A stretch of 64,000 nucleotides of DNA, taken from NCBI GenBank assembly GCA_022819985.1, contig JAJEGH010000018.1, positions 1-64,000 of the forward strand, written 5' to 3'. The translations under genes were made by a program, and so were the position numbers. Positions 8,247 through 18,384 of this stretch are shown one piece after another. Positions within the stretch are counted from its first letter, which is position 1. Each line of letters opens with the position of its first letter. The notes beneath the pieces were generated by a model, which saw nothing but the letters and a program-made list of their open reading frames with translations, was not told where the DNA came from and did not search any database. Source of the stretch: Alphaproteobacteria bacterium (GTDB lineage: Bacteria; Pseudomonadota; Alphaproteobacteria; Bin65).

Positions 8247-8428
8247 CGTCATTTCGACCGAAGCGTACCCCAACCGTCATTTCGACCGAAGCGAAGCGAG
8301 CGGAGAAATCCGGCCGGCGACGGAGGCCGGCCGGATGCCGGAGCCTTGGGCGTCGATAGAGCGCAGACCGGATCTCTCCGCTCCGCCCCGACCGGGGGCC
8401 GGGGCTCCGGTCGAAATGACGGAATGGG
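8247..8428. repeat. Dispersed palindromic mosaic repeat, family B copy 3
   Basis: CGTCATTTCGACCGAAGC...CTCCGGTCGAAATGACGG; internal GGAGAAATCCGGCCGGCGACGGAGGCCGGCCGG is the inverse of the 3970-4022 module. Confidence 0.7.
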
Positions 8429-8492
8429 TTCAAGGACCGGAATGGGCACAACTCCGGTATGGTTTACGGATTGCGCCGCCGCAGATTTGTCT

Positions 8493-8522
8493 TGATAAAT
8501 ACATAACGATATGTTTATATCA
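8493..8522. promoter_or_regulatory. Candidate ArsR-type operator (TGATAAATACATA-acga-TATGTTTATATCA)
   Basis: Inverted repeat, 11/13 matching arms, ~65 bp upstream of the ArsR-methyltransferase gene in an AT-rich island. Confidence 0.55.
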
Positions 8523-8585
8523 ATTTGTAGGTAAGCGCTCGGGCCGTTGTTGGGACCGCCCTAAATCCGGAAAGGCGATGCGGCC

Positions 8586-9587
8586 GTGGATCACTTGCTT
8601 CTGGGTCTGAAGGCGGCGGCGGAGGGGACGCGCCTGCGCATCCTCTCCCTGTGCGCGCATGTCGAACTCACGGTGTCCGATCTGGTGCGCGTGCTGGGCC
8701 AGTCGCAGCCCCGGGTCTCGCGCCATCTGAAGCTGCTGGTCGAGGCCGGCCTGCTGGAGCGGCACCAGGAAGGCAACTGGGCCTGGTACCGCCTGGCCGA
8801 AGCGAGCGGCGGCGCGCGCAACGCCGAACTGGCCCGGCAGCTGATCGACCTGATTCCGGAAAGCGACGAGATCCAGGCGCTCGACCTGGTCCGCCTGGAA
8901 GAGATCAAGGCGGAACGGGCGCGCATCGCCGCCGATTACTTCCGCGCCAACGCGGCGAGCTGGTCCGAGGTGCGCGCCCTCCATGTCGATCCGGCGCAGG
9001 TCGATGCCACCTTGCGCCAGGTGGTGCTGCGCCAGCCGGTCGAGGCCCTGCTCGATATCGGCACCGGCACCGGCCGGGTGCTGGAGCTGGTCGCCCCGGA
9101 GGTGACGAGCGCCATCGGCATCGACCTCAGCCGGGAGATGCTGGCGGTCGCCCGGCACAATCTGGACAAGGACGGGCTGCGCCATTGCCAAGTCCGCCAC
9201 GCCGATATGTACCAGCTGCCCTTCGGGCAGGAGCGGTTCGACGCCGTGACGCTGCACATGGTGCTGCACTATTCGGAGCGGCCGGCCCAGGTGCTCGCCG
9301 AGGCGGCGCGGGTGCTGAAGCCCGGCGGCCGGGTCGTCGTCGTCGATTTCGCGCCCCACGGCATGACGGCGCTGCTCGACCAGCACGCCCATTGCTGGGC
9401 GGGTTTCGAGGACGGCGATATCCGGGCCTGGTTCCGCGCCGCGCGGCTGTCGCCGGAGGAGCCGGTGCTGCTGGACGGCGACCCGCTGACCGTCGCGATC
9501 TGGGCGGCCGGCCGCCCGGCCAACGACGCCGCACCCGACTCCGACCCGGATAATGCGGGGGACAATGCGGGGAGGGCGGTTTCGTGA
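8586..9587 (+). CDS. ArsR-family regulator fused to SAM-dependent methyltransferase (SahR-like context)
   Basis: HTH: LTVSDLVRVLGQSQPRVSRHLKLLVEAGLLERHQEGNWAWYRL; methyltransferase: ALLDIGTGTGRVLELVAPEV, LKPGGRVVVVDF; directly upstream of metH. Confidence 0.88.
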   Translation: MDHLLLGLKAAAEGTRLRILSLCAHVELTVSDLVRVLGQSQPRVSRHLKLLVEAGLLERHQEGNWAWYRLAEASGGARNAELARQLIDLIPESDEIQALDLVRLEEIKAERARIAADYFRANAASWSEVRALHVDPAQVDATLRQVVLRQPVEALLDIGTGTGRVLELVAPEVTSAIGIDLSREMLAVARHNLDKDGLRHCQVRHADMYQLPFGQERFDAVTLHMVLHYSERPAQVLAEAARVLKPGGRVVVVDFAPHGMTALLDQHAHCWAGFEDGDIRAWFRAARLSPEEPVLLDGDPLTVAIWAAGRPANDAAPDSDPDNAGDNAGRAVS

Positions 9588-10666
9588 GCCCGCGCACCGA
9601 CCCGTCCTTCCGCCCCGCCGCCGCAGCGCTGGAGGCGCTGGCCGCCGGGCGCATTCTGGTCATGGACGGCGCCATGGGCACGATGATCCAGGCGGCCGGG
9701 CCGGCGGAGGCGGATTTCCGCGGCGACGCCTTCTTGCAACACAACCGCGCGCTCCAGGGCAACAACGATCTCCTGAACCTGACCCGGCCGGACATCGTGC
9801 GCGGCATCCACGACGCCAACCTGGCCGCCGGCGCCGATATCCTGAAGGCCAACACGTTCAATGCCAACGCGATCTCCCAGGCCGACTACGGCCTCGCCTA
9901 CCATGCCGCGGAAATTGCCTGCGCCGGGGCCCGGATCGCGCGCGACGCCGCGGACGCCGCGATGGCCGCGGACCCGGCGCGCCGGGTCTTCGTCGCCGGC
10001 GTGCTCGGCCCGACCAACCGGACCGCCTCCATCTCGCCGGATGTCAACGATCCGGGCTACCGCAACGTGACCTTCGACGAACTGGCCGCGATCTACCGCG
10101 AGAATGTCGACGCGGTCGTCGCCGGAGGCGCCGATCTCGTGCTGGTCGAGACGGTGTTCGACACGCTGAACGCCAAGGCCGCCCTGTTCGCCGTCGAGGA
10201 CGCCTTCGAGGCGCTCGGCTTCCGTCTGCCGGTCATCGTCTCCGGCACGATCACCGACCGCTCCGGGCGCACCCTGTCCGGGCAGACCGTGGAAGCCTTC
10301 TGGACCTCGGTCCAGCATATCCGGCCGTTCGCCATCGGCCTGAACTGCGCGCTGGGCGCCGAGCAGCTGGCGCCCTTCGTCGCCGACCTGTCGGGCGTCG
10401 CGGCGGCCCGGCTCAGCGTCCATCCCAATGCCGGCCTGCCCAACGCCTTCGGCGGCTATGACGAAACGCCGGAACAGACGGCAGCTTTTCTCGGCGCCTG
10501 GGCGCGGGACGGGCTGGTCAACATCGTCGGCGGCTGCTGCGGCACGACGCCGGCGCATATCGCGGCGATCCGGGCGGCGGTCGACGGCATCGCGCCGCGC
10601 CGGGTTCCGGACGCGCCGGCCAGCCTGACGCTCTCGGGTCTCGAGCCCTTCCATCTCGCCGCCTGA
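9584..10666 (+). CDS. metH: Methionine synthase, homocysteine-binding half (split MetH)
   Basis: [54 protein letters not shown]. Confidence 0.9.
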   Translation: MSPRTDPSFRPAAAALEALAAGRILVMDGAMGTMIQAAGPAEADFRGDAFLQHNRALQGNNDLLNLTRPDIVRGIHDANLAAGADILKANTFNANAISQADYGLAYHAAEIACAGARIARDAADAAMAADPARRVFVAGVLGPTNRTASISPDVNDPGYRNVTFDELAAIYRENVDAVVAGGADLVLVETVFDTLNAKAALFAVEDAFEALGFRLPVIVSGTITDRSGRTLSGQTVEAFWTSVQHIRPFAIGLNCALGAEQLAPFVADLSGVAAARLSVHPNAGLPNAFGGYDETPEQTAAFLGAWARDGLVNIVGGCCGTTPAHIAAIRAAVDGIAPRRVPDAPASLTLSGLEPFHLAA

Positions 10667-10685
10667 CCGGCGCCCCCGGACTTCG

Positions 10686-13397
10686 ATGACCGAAATGTCG
10701 AGCAGCGCCCCCGGATCGCTCGCGGGTCCAGCCGCGGGGCTGGCCCCGGCCATGAACGCGGCCCAGCGCTTTGTCATGGTCGGCGAGCGCACCAACGTCA
10801 CCGGCTCGGCGAAGTTCCGCAAACTGATCGTGGCCGGCGATTTCGAGGCCGCGCTCGATATCGCGCGCGAGCAGGTCGAGAACGGCGCCCGGATCGTCGA
10901 TGTCAACATGGACGAGGCGATGCTGGATTCCGAAGCGGCGATGGTCCGGTTCCTCCACCTGATCGCCGCGGAGCCGGACATCTGCCGTGTGCCGGTCATG
11001 ATCGACTCGTCCCGGTGGTCGGTCATCGAGGCGGGCCTCAAATGCGTCCAGGGCAAGGCGATCGTCAATTCGATCAGCCTGAAGGAGGGCGAGGCGCCCT
11101 TCCTGGAGCAGGCACGGCGCATCCGGCGCTACGGCGCGGCCATGGTGGTCATGGCGTTCGACGAAACGGGCCAGGCCGATACCGTCGACCGCAAGGTGGA
11201 AATCTGCACACGCGCTTACGTTTTGCTCACGGAGCGGGCCGGGGTGCCGCCCCAGGACATCATCTTCGATCCCAACATCTTCGCCGTCGCCACCGGGATC
11301 GAGGAGCATGACGGCTACGGCCTCGCCTTCATCGAGGCGACCCGGCGGATCAAGGCGGCCCTGCCGGGCAGCCACGTCTCGGGCGGCCTGTCCAACCTGT
11401 CCTTCTCGTTCCGCGGCAACGAGCCGGTGCGCCGGGCGATGCACTCCGTCTTCCTCTATCACGCCATACCCGCCGGCCTCGACATGGCGATCGTCAATGC
11501 CGGCCAGCTCGACGTCTACGACGAGATCGCGCCGGACCTGCGCGAACGGGTGGAAGACGTCGTGCTGAACCGCCGGCCCGACGCGACCGACCGGCTGCTG
11601 GAGGTCGCAGAGGAATATCGCGGCGGCGCGGTGCGGCGCGCGAAGGACGACGGCTGGCGCGATGCATCGGTCGAGGACCGGCTGATCCATGCGCTGGTGC
11701 ACGGCATCGCCGACCATGCCGAGGAAGACGCCGAGGAGGCGCGCGTGAAGCTCGGCCGGCCGCTGGCGGTGATCGAAGGGCCGCTGATGGACGGCATGTC
11801 GATCGTCGGCGACCTGTTCGGCGCCGGCAAGATGTTCCTGCCCCAGGTCGTCAAGAGCGCCCGGGTGATGAAGAAGGCGGTGGCCTGGCTGGAGCCGTTC
11901 ATGGAAGCGGAGAAGAGCCGGCGCACCGCGGCTGCCGGCCGGATCGTCACGGCGACGGTGAAAGGCGATGTCCACGATATCGGCAAGAACATCGTCGGCG
12001 TCGTCCTGCGCTGCAACGGTTACGAGGTGATCGACCTGGGCGTGATGGCCCCGGCGGAGCTGATTCTGGAAACGGCGGAACGGGAAAGCGCCGACCTGAT
12101 CGGCCTGAGCGGGCTGATCACACCGAGCCTGGAGGAGATGTGCCGGGTCGGCGCGGCGATGGACCGGCGCGGCATGGCGACTCCTCTGCTGATCGGCGGC
12201 GCGACGACCAGCCGGATGCACACGGCGGTGAAAATCGAGCCGTCCTACAGCGGGCCGGTGGTCCATGTCGCCGACGCCTCGCGCGTGGTCGGGGTCGCCG
12301 GAGCGCTGCTGTCGCGGGAGCGCAAGGCCGGCTTCGTCGCCGAGACCCGCACGGCCTATGCGGCGCTGCGCGAGAGCCATGCCGGCGGGCGGCGCGACGG
12401 CGTGCAGACCGGTCTGGCGTCGGCGCGGGCCAACGGTCTCCGGCTCGACTGGTCCGGCTATACGCCGCCGCGGCCGGCCGCGAGCGGGCCGATCGTCCTC
12501 GACAGCGTGGTGATCGGCGACCTGGCGCCGCGGATCGACTGGACGCCCTTCTTCCGCACTTGGGAACTGGCCGGCGCCTGGCCGCGCATCCTGGACGACC
12601 CGGCGGTCGGCGGGGCGGCCCGCGCGCTCCACGCCGACGCGCTGGCTATGCTCGAGACGATGGAAGCGGAAGGCTGGACCCGGCCCAGGGGCGTCGCGGC
12701 CTTCTGGCCCGCTGCCGGGATCGGCGACGATATCGAGCTCTACCGCGACGAGGGGCGCACGGAAGTGCGCGACACCCTCCGCATGCTGCGCCAGCAGACC
12801 GCGAAAACGAACCGGCCGAACCACTGCCTTGCCGATTTCGTCGCGCCGAAGGAAAGCGGCGTGCCGGACTGGGTCGGCGGCTTCTGCGTCACGGCCGGGC
12901 CGGGCATCGAGGAGGCCGCCGCCGAGTTCGAGCGGCAGAACGACGACTACAACGCGATCCTGGTCAAGGCGCTGGGCGACCGGCTGGCCGAGGCGTTCGC
13001 CGAATGGCTGCACGAGAAGGTGCGCCGGGAATACTGGGGCTACGCCGCCGGCGAAAACCTGTCCAACGACGACCTGATCGCCGAGCGCTACCGCGGCATC
13101 CGCCCGGCGCCCGGCTATCCGGCCTGCCCGGAGCATACCGAGAAGCGCCGCCTGTTCGCCCTGCTCGACGCCGAACGCCATACCGGAGTCCGCCTCACCG
13201 AAAGCTGCGCCATGCTGCCGGCCTCGGCGGTCAGCGGCTGGTATTTCAGCCATCCGGAGGCGCGCTATTTCGGCGTCGGCAGGATCGGCCGCGACCAGGT
13301 CGGGGATTACGCCGCCCGCAAGGGCTGGACCGTCGAAGACGCCGAACGCTGGCTGGCGCCCAATCTCGGCTACGAAACCGTCCGGAAGGCGGCATAG
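10686..13397 (+). CDS. metH: Methionine synthase, pterin/cobalamin/activation half (split MetH)
   Basis: [82 protein letters not shown]. Confidence 0.95.
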   Translation: MTEMSSSAPGSLAGPAAGLAPAMNAAQRFVMVGERTNVTGSAKFRKLIVAGDFEAALDIAREQVENGARIVDVNMDEAMLDSEAAMVRFLHLIAAEPDICRVPVMIDSSRWSVIEAGLKCVQGKAIVNSISLKEGEAPFLEQARRIRRYGAAMVVMAFDETGQADTVDRKVEICTRAYVLLTERAGVPPQDIIFDPNIFAVATGIEEHDGYGLAFIEATRRIKAALPGSHVSGGLSNLSFSFRGNEPVRRAMHSVFLYHAIPAGLDMAIVNAGQLDVYDEIAPDLRERVEDVVLNRRPDATDRLLEVAEEYRGGAVRRAKDDGWRDASVEDRLIHALVHGIADHAEEDAEEARVKLGRPLAVIEGPLMDGMSIVGDLFGAGKMFLPQVVKSARVMKKAVAWLEPFMEAEKSRRTAAAGRIVTATVKGDVHDIGKNIVGVVLRCNGYEVIDLGVMAPAELILETAERESADLIGLSGLITPSLEEMCRVGAAMDRRGMATPLLIGGATTSRMHTAVKIEPSYSGPVVHVADASRVVGVAGALLSRERKAGFVAETRTAYAALRESHAGGRRDGVQTGLASARANGLRLDWSGYTPPRPAASGPIVLDSVVIGDLAPRIDWTPFFRTWELAGAWPRILDDPAVGGAARALHADALAMLETMEAEGWTRPRGVAAFWPAAGIGDDIELYRDEGRTEVRDTLRMLRQQTAKTNRPNHCLADFVAPKESGVPDWVGGFCVTAGPGIEEAAAEFERQNDDYNAILVKALGDRLAEAFAEWLHEKVRREYWGYAAGENLSNDDLIAERYRGIRPAPGYPACPEHTEKRRLFALLDAERHTGVRLTESCAMLPASAVSGWYFSHPEARYFGVGRIGRDQVGDYAARKGWTVEDAERWLAPNLGYETVRKAA

Positions 13398-13511
13398 CCG
13401 CACCTCTTCGGGATTGCCCGTTTAAGGTCCGCCGCCGGCTGTGCTACCGTGGGCGGCGCAAGTGTGCATTTGCAATTTCCCCATAGCGAAAACGCAGTTG
13501 AGGAGACTCCC

Positions 13512-14552
13512 ATGAAACGTTTGATCCTTATCGGAACGGCGGTCTGTTTTGCCGCCTCCGCCCAGGCGCAGACAACGACGCTGACCATGGAATCCGGCTC
13601 GGTCGGCGGCGCGACCGACATGGCGGCCAAGCATCTGGCCGAGGTCGCCGCCAAGCGGAAGATCGCGACGATCCAGGCCCAGGCCGGCAAGGTGCTGGCC
13701 AAGTCGATCCTGCAGGTCGCCCAGGGCAAGACCGATCTCGCCGCCAGCCCGTTCATCCTGCAGTTCCTGATGGCGAGGGGGCTGGGGCCCTATGCCGGGC
13801 TGGGCAAGAAAAAGGGCAAGGAGACCGCCGGCAATCTCCGCCTGCTCTATCCCTACCATCTCGCCCACTATTACCTCATCGCCTTTGCCGCTTCCGGGAT
13901 CGACAGCTGGGACAAGCTCAAGGGCAAGACCATCTTCAACGGCCCGCCGCGCGGCGGCGCGCTTAACACGGCGCGCGCGCTGATCCGGCTGACCACCGGC
14001 ATGAACGAGGGCAAGGGCTATACCGGCAAGCAGATCGCCTGGGGCCAGGCCGATTCGATCTTCCTCGACGGTGCGGTCGACGCCGCCGTGCGGCCGGGCA
14101 CCAACCCGGCGGCGTATCTGCCGGTCTACATCGCCGCCGGCAAGATCAACCTGGTCTCGATCCCGAAGGCGAAGATGGAATCGGCGGCCTTCCGGAAGTT
14201 CCTCAAAGCGCCCGGCAACGTGGCCTTCGTCTTTCCGAAGAAAAATCTCGCCCACTACGGCCCCGGCGTGAACGTCATTTCCGAGGACGACATGTTCCGC
14301 TCGATCTCCAACACCGGCGGCGACGTGGTCCACAAGAACATGCCGAAGGCGCTGGCCAGGGCGCTGACCGCCGCGATGATCGAGACCCTGCCCGACCTGT
14401 TCCGGAAAACGCCCTTCGCCAGGGGGCAGCTGTTCGGCGTCGTCGACGACGCGCGGATGGGCATGTGCAACGCCGGCGTGAAATTCCATCCCGGCGCCGT
14501 CGAGGCGTGGGAGGCCGCCGGCCACAAGCTCCCGGATTGCGCCAAGCCGTAG
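13512..14552 (+). CDS. TAXI-family TRAP transporter substrate-binding protein
   Basis: Signal peptide MKRLILIGTAVCFAASAQA; YHLAHYYLIAFAASGIDSWDKLKGKTIFNGPPRGGA; AWGQADSIFLDGAVDAAV. Confidence 0.8.
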   Translation: MKRLILIGTAVCFAASAQAQTTTLTMESGSVGGATDMAAKHLAEVAAKRKIATIQAQAGKVLAKSILQVAQGKTDLAASPFILQFLMARGLGPYAGLGKKKGKETAGNLRLLYPYHLAHYYLIAFAASGIDSWDKLKGKTIFNGPPRGGALNTARALIRLTTGMNEGKGYTGKQIAWGQADSIFLDGAVDAAVRPGTNPAAYLPVYIAAGKINLVSIPKAKMESAAFRKFLKAPGNVAFVFPKKNLAHYGPGVNVISEDDMFRSISNTGGDVVHKNMPKALARALTAAMIETLPDLFRKTPFARGQLFGVVDDARMGMCNAGVKFHPGAVEAWEAAGHKLPDCAKP

Positions 14553-14612
14553 CACTGGCGGCGCGCGGCCCCGATTCCGCCGGGCCGCGCGCCGGCCGGG
14601 AATTCGCCGCCG

Positions 14613-16223
14613 CTAACCCGGAGGCGCGCGGCCCAGGATCAGGTCGCTCGCCTTTTCCGCCATCATGATGGTCGGGGCGTTGGTGTTGCCGGAGGTAATC
14701 GTCGGCATGGCCGAGGCGTCCACGACGCGCAGGCCGCCGACGCCGTGGACGCGGAACCCGCTGTCGACCACGGCCATCGGATCCCGGCCCATGCGACAGC
14801 TGCTGGTCGGATGGTAGATGGTCTGGGAGATGTCGCGGGCGGCCTGGAGCAGTTCCTCGTCGGTCTGCGCCTCCGTTCCGGGCAGATGCTCGCGCCGGAC
14901 GAACCCTGAAAGCGCCCGGGTCGCGACAAGCCGGCGGGTGACCTTGAGACCGTCGATGACGGTCTGCCGGTCCGTCGGCGTCGACAGGTAATTCGGCTGG
15001 ATCGAGGGATGCGCCGCCGGGTCCGGCGACCGGATGGCGATCCGGCCGCGGCTTTCCGGCCGGAGCTGGCAGACCGACATGGTGATCCCGGAGAAGGGGT
15101 GCATTTTCAGGCCCGGCTTGTCGGCGCTGAGCGGCTGGAAATGGAACTGGATGTCGGGCGTCGCCAGTTCGGGCCGGGTCTTGCAGAAGATGCAGACCTG
15201 GCTGGCGCCCATCGCCATCGGCCCGCGCCGGGTGAGGATGTAGCGCAGACCGATCGCGGCCCGGCGCACCAGGTTGTTGATTTCGTCGTTGAGCGTCGGG
15301 ACGTTGACCTCGTACACGGAACGTACCTGGAGATGGTCCTGCAGATTCTCTCCGACGCCCGGCAATTCATGCCGGACCGCGATGCCGAGGTCGATGAGCA
15401 GGGGACCGGGACCGATCCCCGAGAGCTGGAGAAGCTGCGGCGAACCGATGGCGCCGGCAGAGAGGATAATCTCGCCGCCGCCGTGCACCGTCGCCTGCCG
15501 TCGTTCGCTGCCGACGGAGTAGGCGATGCCGATAGCGGTTCTCGGGCTGGCCTCGTCGAACAGCAGGCACTCCGCCAGGGCGCCGGTGACGACCTCCAGG
15601 TTCCTGCGGGAGCGGACTGGCTTGAGATAGGCTGTGGCGGCCGAGCAGCGCCGGCCGTTGCGGGCCGTGAGCTGGAAATAGCCGGCGCCCTCCTGCCGGG
15701 CGCCGTTGAAATCGTCGCTGCGCGGAATGCCGAGCTCCTCCGCCGCGGCGATCAGGGCTTCGCAGACGTCGCGCCGGGCGCGCATGTCCGAGACGGCGAG
15801 CGGCCCGCCTTCGCCGTGGAACGCATCGGCGCCGCGCTCCTGGTCCTCGGCGCGCCGGAAATAGGGCAGCACGTCGTCGAAGGACCAGCCCTCGTTGCCC
15901 ATCTGGCGCCAGGTATCGTAGTCCTCCTTCTGCCCGCGGATATAGAGCAGCCCGTTGATCGCGCTCGATCCGCCGAGCACCTTGCCGCGCGGCCAGTCCA
16001 GGCTGCGCCCGTTCAGGCCGGGGTCCGGGTCGGCCTTGAAGCACCAGTCGGTCTTCGGGTTGTGCAGCGTCTTGAAATAGCCGACCGGCACATGGATCCA
16101 GGGGTTGCGGTCCTCGCCGCCGGCCTCGAGCAGCAGCACGTTTTTCGAAGGATCGGCGGACAGGCGGTTGGCGAGCACGCAGCCGGCCGAACCGGCGCCG
16201 ACGATGACATAGTCATAGGCCAT
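14613..16223 (-). CDS. GMC family oxidoreductase (choline dehydrogenase-like)
   Basis: YDYVIVGAGSAGCVLANRLSADPSKNVLLLEAG; GKVLGGSSAINGLLYIRGQ; ILSAGAIGSPQLLQLSGIG; HPTSSCRMG. Confidence 0.93.
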   Translation of the reverse strand: MAYDYVIVGAGSAGCVLANRLSADPSKNVLLLEAGGEDRNPWIHVPVGYFKTLHNPKTDWCFKADPDPGLNGRSLDWPRGKVLGGSSAINGLLYIRGQKEDYDTWRQMGNEGWSFDDVLPYFRRAEDQERGADAFHGEGGPLAVSDMRARRDVCEALIAAAEELGIPRSDDFNGARQEGAGYFQLTARNGRRCSAATAYLKPVRSRRNLEVVTGALAECLLFDEASPRTAIGIAYSVGSERRQATVHGGGEIILSAGAIGSPQLLQLSGIGPGPLLIDLGIAVRHELPGVGENLQDHLQVRSVYEVNVPTLNDEINNLVRRAAIGLRYILTRRGPMAMGASQVCIFCKTRPELATPDIQFHFQPLSADKPGLKMHPFSGITMSVCQLRPESRGRIAIRSPDPAAHPSIQPNYLSTPTDRQTVIDGLKVTRRLVATRALSGFVRREHLPGTEAQTDEELLQAARDISQTIYHPTSSCRMGRDPMAVVDSGFRVHGVGGLRVVDASAMPTITSGNTNAPTIMMAEKASDLILGRAPPG

Positions 16224-16288
16224 GCCTGCACACCCTGCCCGCTGGGATCAAAAAATAACGTTCATGGTCACTCAACGCTTGCAGAAAC

Positions 16289-16316
16289 GACAATATCTGC
16301 CATTATTGAGATTGTC
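16289..16316. promoter_or_regulatory. Candidate operator (GACAATatCT...AGATTGTC) in divergent GMC/TRAP promoter region
   Basis: Inverted GACAAT/ATTGTC arms in an AT-rich intergenic stretch. Confidence 0.4.
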
Positions 16317-16390
16317 AGTCTCAAACTTTGACATTTTGTCGAAAGGTTGGGTGTGGCGGCTCCTAACCGATGCATGAGGAGGAAGCATCC

Positions 16391-17626
16391 ATGCAATCGA
16401 TCCCGGAAAAACTGAAGAACGTCTCGCGGCGCGACATGCTGCGGATATCGGGGCAGTTCGGCCTGACGTCGACGCTGATCGCGGTCGGCGGGCTGACCGG
16501 CGCGATCACGGCGCCGCGGCTCGCCGAGGCGGCGAACTCGACCTACAAGAAGCGCTTCAAGAAGAAGGCGCGGTTCAAGCTGAAATTCGGCGCGGCCGGC
16601 TTCAACGAACGCAACCTGCTGATCGAGCGGGCCGGGTGCCTGCAATTCGTCAACGATCTGGAAGAGCGGACCGACGGCGAAATCCAGATCGAGTTCATCG
16701 GCTCTAACCAGATTTGCGGCCAGCTGAATTGCGTGACCAAGACCCAGCAGGGCATCGTCGACATCTACGCCGCGTCGACGCAGAACTCGGCCGGCGGCGC
16801 GCCCTACCTGAACGTGCTGGACTACGCCTACATGTTCCCGTCCCGCGCGGCGCAGTATCACTTCCTGTACTCGCCCAAGAGCATGAAGGTACTGCGCGAG
16901 CCCATGCGCAAGCGGCATGGCATCGAATTCCTGTTCTCCCACGCCGAACTGCGCGGCATTCAGCTTGGCCTGAAGTGGAAGGACAAGCCGGTGGTCAAGA
17001 GCGTGAAGGAACTGGCCGGCACGAAGAACCGGGTGACGGGCACGCAGCTCGGCCGCATCGCGATGAAGCTGATGAACCTGAATCCGACGCCGATCGCCTG
17101 GGCGGAAACCCTCGACGGCCTGAAACAGGGCCTGGTCGACGGCGCCGAAACCTGGCCCTCGGCCGTGGCTTACGCCAACATGTCGCCGGTGGTCTCGCAG
17201 TGCGTCGACCTCGAATTCTTCTGCGGCACCGAACATACGGCGATGAGCAGCAAGACGTTCGACAAGCTGGGCGGCGAACTGCAGGACGCCGTGATGGAAT
17301 CGTCCTATCTGACCCAGGTCCATGTCCAGGCGGCCAACGAGGTGTCCCTGGTCAACACGGTCGGCTTCTCCAATCCGCAGTTGCCCAACACGCTGTTCGC
17401 CAAGCACAACGTTCGCGTTGCCTGGCTGAGCGATGCGGCGCGACGCGAGGCGGAGGAAATGTGCTCTCCGGAGTTCCAGCCCAAGCCGTGGGAACAATGG
17501 CGCGAACGGCTGAACGGCTGGTCCGGCGGCCTCGACACCTACAAGTATATCTACGACGTCGCACGCGAGATTCCGGCCAACACGCTGGCCGAGAATGTCG
17601 AGCCGCGGCGCTGGTGGAAGGGCTAG
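16391..17626 (+). CDS. TRAP transporter substrate-binding protein DctP-type (Tat signal)
   Basis: Tat-like SRRDMLRISGQFGLTSTLIAVGG; FKLKFGAAGFNERNLL; PTPIAWAETLDGLKQGLVDGAE. Confidence 0.88.
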   Translation: MQSIPEKLKNVSRRDMLRISGQFGLTSTLIAVGGLTGAITAPRLAEAANSTYKKRFKKKARFKLKFGAAGFNERNLLIERAGCLQFVNDLEERTDGEIQIEFIGSNQICGQLNCVTKTQQGIVDIYAASTQNSAGGAPYLNVLDYAYMFPSRAAQYHFLYSPKSMKVLREPMRKRHGIEFLFSHAELRGIQLGLKWKDKPVVKSVKELAGTKNRVTGTQLGRIAMKLMNLNPTPIAWAETLDGLKQGLVDGAETWPSAVAYANMSPVVSQCVDLEFFCGTEHTAMSSKTFDKLGGELQDAVMESSYLTQVHVQAANEVSLVNTVGFSNPQLPNTLFAKHNVRVAWLSDAARREAEEMCSPEFQPKPWEQWRERLNGWSGGLDTYKYIYDVAREIPANTLAENVEPRRWWKG

Positions 17627-17661
17627 AAGCCGGCCCCTCAGCGGTTTACCGGCGAAGGGAG

Positions 17662-17683
17662 CGGGCTTCGGATTCGAAGCCCG
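17662..17683 (+). terminator. Intra-operon hairpin (CGGGCTTCG-gatt-CGAAGCCCG) between DctP- and DctQ-type genes
   Basis: Perfect 9-bp stem with 4-nt loop and short T-rich tail in the 230-bp gap. Confidence 0.5.
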
Positions 17684-17856
17684 TTTCCGTTTCCGGGCCG
17701 ATCCGCCGCCGGAGTCGGAATGGACATCCGGCCCGGCAGCCGGCATGATCGACGCACCGCAGCGGTATGCCTGCCCGCGTCGGCGGCGGGCGCTGCCGGC
17801 GCAGCAGGGGGGATCGGTAGAGGGGGCCGGTTCGGCCGAGCCCACGGAGGCCAACC

Positions 17857-18375
17857 ATGTGGCTATTGCGATGGATCGACGCCAACGTCGAGCGGATCGT
17901 AATCCTGGTCGCCTATGTGTTCATGGCCGGGATCATCTTTGTCGAAGTGATCCGGCGTTTCCTGCTGAGTGAGCAGGTCGCCTGGTCTTCGACCATCCCC
18001 ATCTACCTGTTTCTCTGGGTGGTCTGGATCGCGTGCGCCCACAATGTGCGCATCCGGGCGCATCTCAGCTTCGACGAACTCCGCAACAAGCTGTCCCAGC
18101 GCGGGCAGCTGCTCTGCCTGTTGCTGGACGCCGTCCTCTGGATCGTCTTTTCCGTCATCGTCATCTACTACACGGCGAAGCAGGTCCTGCTTTCCAGGGA
18201 TAATTTCGCCATCGTCCAGGGTACCGACGATGTCATGCAGTGGTGGTTCTATATCGCCACGCCGCTCGCCTTCTCCCTCCTGATCGTCCGCGTCCTGCAG
18301 AATGTCGCGAAGGATGTGTCGGACTACCGGAACGGCCGGCCGCTGAAGGTCCAGACCGGCATGCTCGGCGAATAG
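17857..18375 (+). CDS. TRAP transporter small permease (DctQ)
   Basis: FMAGIIFVEVIRRFLLSEQVAWSSTIPIYLFLWVVWIACAHNVRIRAHLSFDEL. Confidence 0.88.
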   Translation: MWLLRWIDANVERIVILVAYVFMAGIIFVEVIRRFLLSEQVAWSSTIPIYLFLWVVWIACAHNVRIRAHLSFDELRNKLSQRGQLLCLLLDAVLWIVFSVIVIYYTAKQVLLSRDNFAIVQGTDDVMQWWFYIATPLAFSLLIVRVLQNVAKDVSDYRNGRPLKVQTGMLGE

Positions 18376-18384
18376 GAGGCGGGC

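Noticed and set aside
10518-13403. 961-aa ORF antisense to metH
   Set aside because: Low-complexity Arg/Gly/Asp/His-rich translation with no motifs; typical antisense open frame in high-GC DNA. The sense strand encodes clear MetH.
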